Positions 23,040 to 26,028 of a DNA stretch of 26,028 nt are shown one piece after another. The notes under the pieces were generated by a model. That model was not told the origin of the DNA. It worked only from the letters and a program-made list of their open reading frames with translations, and ran no database searches. Each line of letters starts with the position of its first letter. Position 1 is the stretch's first letter. This DNA is from an uncultured Bacilli bacterium (lineage in GTDB: Bacteria; Bacillota_I; Bacilli_A; RF39; UBA660). The stretch is from NCBI GenBank assembly GCA_947628075.1, contig CANQYF010000006.1, forward strand, positions 1 through 26,028, read 5' to 3'. The translations under genes and the position numbers were made by a program.

Positions 23040-24995
23040 ATGTTTGAATTAGTATCAAAATATAAACCTAGTGGAGATCAACCAGAAGCTATTAAAGAAT
23101 TAGTGGAAGGATTAAATAATAATAAAAAACATCAAGTATTGCTGGGTGCAACTGGTACAGGTAAAACCTTTACCATTGCTAATGTTATTAAGGAAGTTAA
23201 TCGCCCTACTTTAGTTTTAGCTCATAACAAAACATTAGCAGGCCAACTTTATAGTGAGTTTAAAGAATTATTTCCTAATAATCATGTTGAATATTTTGTA
23301 TCTTATTATGATTATTATCAACCAGAAGCATATGTGCCATCAAGTGACACTTATATTGAAAAAGATGCCTCCATAAATGATGAAATTGATGAACTTAGAC
23401 ATAGTGCTACTAGTGCCCTAATTAATTACCGTGATGTTATTGTTGTTGCATCTGTTTCTTGTATATATGGTATTGGAGAAAAAGAAGAATATGAAAAAAA
23501 TATGCTAGTTTTAAGCATTGGGGATGAAATAAATAGAAATAAAATTATTGATAAGTTAGTAGATATGACTTATGAAAGAAGTGATTTAGATTTCCATCGG
23601 GGAACTTTTAGAGTAAGAGGAGCCTCAATAGATATTATTCCTGTTAATGAAAAAGAAAGTGGAATTAGAATTGATTTAGATGATGATGTAGTTGAAGCTT
23701 TAACTGTTTTTGATCCTTTAACTGGGGTTATAAAAGAATCTAAAAAAACAATTGCTATCTCTCCTGCTTCACACTTTGTAACTAGTCCAGAAAAATTGGA
23801 AGAAGCCATTAAAAGAATTGAAGCAGAATGCCAAGATAGAGTTAAATATTTCCATGATAACAATAAATTTATTGAAGAACAAAGAATTAAAGAAAGAGTT
23901 AATTATGATGTGGAAATGCTTAAAGAAACTGGATATTGTAATGGTGTTGAAAATTATTCACGTCATTTAGCTTTAAGAGGTGAAGGGGTTACTCCAACTT
24001 GTTTAATAGATTTCATGCCAGATGATTTTTTATTAGTTGTAGATGAATCTCATGTTACTTTACCTCAAGTAAGAGGTATGTATAATGGAGACAGAATGCG
24101 AAAACAAACTTTAGTTGATTATGGTTTTAGACTTCCGAGTGCTCTTGATAATAGGCCCCTTAAGTTTAATGAATTTGAAAATAAAATAAAAAATGTTATT
24201 TATGTTTCCGCTACTCCTGGTGATTATGAACTAGAAAAAGCTGGTAATAAAGTAGTTGAACAAATTATAAGACCAACTGGTCTTTTAGATCCAATTATTG
24301 AAGTAAGAAAAACTGAAGGACAAATTGATGATATAATCGGGGAAATTAATAAACGAATTCAATTAAATGAAAGAGTATTAATTACTACTCTTACGATTCG
24401 GATGAGTGAAGAATTAACCAATTATTTAAAAGAAATGAATATTAAAGTAGCTTATCTTCATAATGAAATTAAAACTTTAGAAAGACTTAAGATAATTCAT
24501 GATTTAAGATGTGGTATTTATGATGTAGTGGTAGGAATTAATCTTTTAAGAGAAGGTATAGATATTCCTGAAGTCAGTTTAATTTGTATTTTAGATGCGG
24601 ATAAACAAGGATTCTTAAGAAGTGATAGATCTTTAATTCAAACTATAGGTAGATGCGCAAGAAACGAACATGGTAAAGTTATTATGTATGCTGATATAAT
24701 AAGTGAAGCGATGAAAACAGCGATTGATGAAACTAAAAGAAGAAGAGAGATTCAAGAAGCTTATAACGAAAAACATGGTATTATTCCTAAAACAATAAGT
24801 AAAGAAATTAAAGAAGTTATTTCTAATCAAATTGTAAATAAAGATAAAAAACAAAAATTAAGTAAAAAAGAAGCAATTAGTATGATTGAAAAAGTTGAAG
24901 AAGAAATGAAAGAAGCTGCTCGTAATCTTGATTTTGAAAGAGCTATGGAACTAAGAGATATCTTATTTGAATTAAAAGGAGAAACTAAACTATGA
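23040..24995 (+). CDS. uvrB: Excinuclease ABC subunit B
   Basis: This 651-aa protein is the DNA-damage-verifying helicase-like subunit of nucleotide excision repair. It is loaded by UvrA and recruits UvrC. Walker A is G-A-T-G-T-G-K-T (about 37-44). The beta-hairpin that clamps DNA is Y-Y-D-Y-Y-Q-P-E-A-Y (about 91-100). D-E-S-H (about 335-338) and the helicase motifs T-I-G-R and A-R-N follow, and a C-terminal UVR domain (about 610-648) includes L-D-F-E-R-A-M-E-L-R-D. The length is normal. ATG 23040 is chosen because AAAGGAG (23026-23032) stands eight bases upstream and the protein then starts M-F-E-L-V-S-K-Y-K-P as in other UvrBs. The in-frame ATG at 23013 lies before that site. The stop overlaps the next gene (ATGA). 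Confidence 0.97.
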   Translation: MFELVSKYKPSGDQPEAIKELVEGLNNNKKHQVLLGATGTGKTFTIANVIKEVNRPTLVLAHNKTLAGQLYSEFKELFPNNHVEYFVSYYDYYQPEAYVPSSDTYIEKDASINDEIDELRHSATSALINYRDVIVVASVSCIYGIGEKEEYEKNMLVLSIGDEINRNKIIDKLVDMTYERSDLDFHRGTFRVRGASIDIIPVNEKESGIRIDLDDDVVEALTVFDPLTGVIKESKKTIAISPASHFVTSPEKLEEAIKRIEAECQDRVKYFHDNNKFIEEQRIKERVNYDVEMLKETGYCNGVENYSRHLALRGEGVTPTCLIDFMPDDFLLVVDESHVTLPQVRGMYNGDRMRKQTLVDYGFRLPSALDNRPLKFNEFENKIKNVIYVSATPGDYELEKAGNKVVEQIIRPTGLLDPIIEVRKTEGQIDDIIGEINKRIQLNERVLITTLTIRMSEELTNYLKEMNIKVAYLHNEIKTLERLKIIHDLRCGIYDVVVGINLLREGIDIPEVSLICILDADKQGFLRSDRSLIQTIGRCARNEHGKVIMYADIISEAMKTAIDETKRRREIQEAYNEKHGIIPKTISKEIKEVISNQIVNKDKKQKLSKKEAISMIEKVEEEMKEAARNLDFERAMELRDILFELKGETKL

Positions 24996-25747
24996 AAGCA
25001 TTAATTACTGGTGCCTCTTCCGGGATTGGTAGAGATATGGCTAGATATTTGGCCAGTAAAAATATTGATTTAATTTTAGTTGCTAGAAGAAAAGATCGAT
25101 TAGAAGATTTAAAAAAAGAATTAAAAGTAGATGTTAAAGCCATTAATCTTGATTTAGCTAAAGAAAATAATGTTTATAAATTATATGAAAACGTTAAAAA
25201 TGAAGATATTGATATTTTAATTAATAATGCTGGTTTTGGTTTATTTGGTGATTTTAATGAAACAGATTTAGATACTGAACTAGAAATGATTGATATTAAT
25301 ATTAAAGCTCCCCATATTTTAACTAAATTATTTTTAAAAGATTTTATTAAAAAAGATAAAGGTTATATTTTAAATGTTGCCTCTAGTGCCGGTTTTATGG
25401 CCGGTCCTCATTTAAATACTTATTATGCCACCAAAAATTATTTATTAAAATTAACAATGGCTATAAATGAAGAATTAAGAGTTAAAAAAAGTAATGTTAA
25501 AATATGTGCTTTATGTCCTGGACCAGTTAATACTGAATTTAATAAAATTGCCCATGGTAAATTTAGTGTTAAAGGTGTATCAAGTGAATATGTAGCCAAA
25601 TATAGTATTGATAACATGTTTAAAGGAAAAATGATTATTATTCCCACCCTTAAAATGAAATTAGCTATCTTTGGACTAAGATTTATTCCATATAGATTAC
25701 AACTAATAATTGCCTATCATATTCAAAAAAGAAAAAACAAATCTTAA
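24992..25747 (+). CDS. Short-chain dehydrogenase/reductase
   Basis: This 251-aa protein is a classical SDR fold. The NAD(P)-binding T-G-A-S-S-G-I-G lies at 6-13, A-R-R at 31-33 hints at NADP use, and N-N-A-G-F-G is at about 78-83. The catalytic Ser is in V-A-S-S-A-G (about 131), Y-Y-A-T-K-N provides Tyr and Lys (about 147-151), and C-P-G-P-V-N-T-E-F at about 174-182. It resembles the YqjQ/DltE-like group of general SDRs whose substrates are unknown. It overlaps uvrB by four bases (ATGA) and is probably read from the uvrB promoter. The link to repair is positional only. Confidence 0.92.
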   Translation: MKALITGASSGIGRDMARYLASKNIDLILVARRKDRLEDLKKELKVDVKAINLDLAKENNVYKLYENVKNEDIDILINNAGFGLFGDFNETDLDTELEMIDINIKAPHILTKLFLKDFIKKDKGYILNVASSAGFMAGPHLNTYYATKNYLLKLTMAINEELRVKKSNVKICALCPGPVNTEFNKIAHGKFSVKGVSSEYVAKYSIDNMFKGKMIIIPTLKMKLAIFGLRFIPYRLQLIIAYHIQKRKNKS

Positions 25748-25777
25748 ATTTAAACTTAAGATTTGTTTTCTTTTTTC
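25737..25777 (+). terminator. Terminator of the uvrB-SDR operon
   Basis: A perfect 11-base stem, ACAAATCTTAA (25737-25747) with TTAAGATTTGT (25756-25766), has an eight-base loop, then TTTCTTTTTT. The left arm includes the SDR stop codon. Confidence 0.88.
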
Positions 25778-25885
25778 GTTTCCTCTTAATGGTGGGAATC
25801 ACCGCTTTTTTGGGTTCCTCTTAAACTGGTGGGAATCACCGCTTTTTTCGTTTCCTCTTAAAAAGGTGGGAATCACCGCTTTTTT
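25777..25885. repeat. Three tandem copies of a ~37-bp repeat
   Basis: Each unit is GTTTCCTCTTAA (GGTTCC in the second), a short variable stretch, GGTGGGAATCACC and GCTTTTTT. The GGTGGGAATCACC block recurs at 25791, 25828 and 25865, exactly 37 bases apart. Each block can fold as GGTG/CACC with a five-base loop and is followed by a T run, so every unit looks like a tiny terminator. The rest of the 25748-25921 gap shows nothing else certain. Confidence 0.9.
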
Positions 25886-25921
25886 AATACATTTATAATG
25901 TACTATTAAATTTCCTAATTG

Positions 25922-26028
25922 TCAATTGTTTCTTAAAATTCTAGTTGTATTAATAATAGTAAGTAAAGTAACACCTGTATCAGCAAAAACAGCTAGCCAC
26001 ATTGAGGCAAGACCAAGACCACTTAATA
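25922..26028 (-). CDS. Heavy-metal P-type ATPase, C-terminal end (partial)
   Basis: Only the last 34 residues are in the window, and the rest lies beyond the right edge. They read L-S-G-L-G-L-A-S-M-W-L-A-V-F-A-D-T-G-V-T, continuing L-L-T-I-I-N-T-T-R-I-L. This is the hallmark end of P1B-type metal-exporting ATPases (CadA/ZntA group: M-W-x-A-V-F-A-D-x-G-V ... L-N-x-x-R-x-L), with the two final helices. The Asp in A-D-T-G-V is the conserved metal-site residue of Zn/Cd types. Stop TGA is at 25922-25924. It converges on the SDR gene. Confidence 0.85.
   Translation of the reverse strand, partial: LSGLGLASMWLAVFADTGVTLLTIINTTRILRNN

Noticed and set aside
13626..24995. Mycoplasma-type genetic code (TGA = Trp)
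   Set aside because: TGA ends the 13626-14339 gene and uvrB at natural protein ends, and Trp is encoded by TGG throughout.
25791..25880. T-box-like GGTGG...ACCGC sequence
   Set aside because: It occurs three times in tandem, has no stem I or specifier region, and no plus-strand gene follows. The next gene is on the opposite strand.
25710..25898. Open frame running through the 37-bp repeats
   Set aside because: Its second half is only the translated tandem repeat, it overlaps the SDR gene out of frame, and it has no Shine-Dalgarno.

Overview
The window comes from a very AT-rich, monoderm (single-membrane, walled) bacterium. The codons are A/T-ending, the Shine-Dalgarno sequences are purine-rich, and the promoters are sigma-A-like, often with an extended -10. 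TAA, TAG and TGA all act as stops and Trp is TGG, so this is the standard code and not a Mycoplasma-type code. The best inference is an uncultured, gut-type Bacillota (Bacilli / RF39 / Erysipelotrichales-like). No single gene proves this.

Region 1 (about 75-14395, minus strand) is a Tad/Flp-type (type IVc pilus-like) surface-appendage locus. In transcription order it encodes a membrane-anchored Cys-containing protein, a 1397-aa Cys-rich secreted adhesin-like protein with a thioester-domain-like N-terminus, a TadE-like small membrane protein, a CpaB/RcpC-like SAF protein, the TadA/CpaF ATPase, TadB and TadC. A terminator and a new promoter follow, then four small pilin-like genes that share an N-terminal M-[KR]-[EQ]-A-x-G leader, and a TadZ/CpaE-like protein with a deviant P-loop. 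After these come three paralogous two-helix proteins resembling VirB2/TrbC pilins, each with its own likely promoter. One of the three is fused to a Cys-rich ectodomain with about three repeats. No prepilin peptidase is visible in the window.

Region 2 (about 14424-16060, plus strand) is divergent from region 1. It holds a CPBP-type membrane protease coupled to a membrane-anchored metallophosphoesterase whose metal site is eroded. A non-coding gap with three 23-bp tandem repeats follows.

Region 3 (about 16250-20223, plus strand) is a two-gene operon. It encodes a 994-aa single-pass membrane protein with SpoIID-like, SGNH-hydrolase, M23-peptidase and lysozyme-like modules, and a membrane-anchored protein that may carry two NTF2-like domains (TcpC/VirB8-like architecture). 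Its natural role would be local cell-wall remodelling around the appendage of region 1. That link is an inference from position and domain content.

Region 4 (about 20192-22996) is an accessory segment bracketed by two near-copies of the same terminator hairpin. It holds a frameshifted YhcG/DUF1016 remnant and an intact two-gene ABC-type ATPase plus TOPRIM/RloB-like module that resembles two-gene phage-defence systems.

Region 5 (about 22972 to the end) is housekeeping: uvrB and an overlapping short-chain dehydrogenase, a strong terminator, three 37-bp tandem repeats, and the C-terminal end of a heavy-metal P-type ATPase entering from the right on the minus strand.
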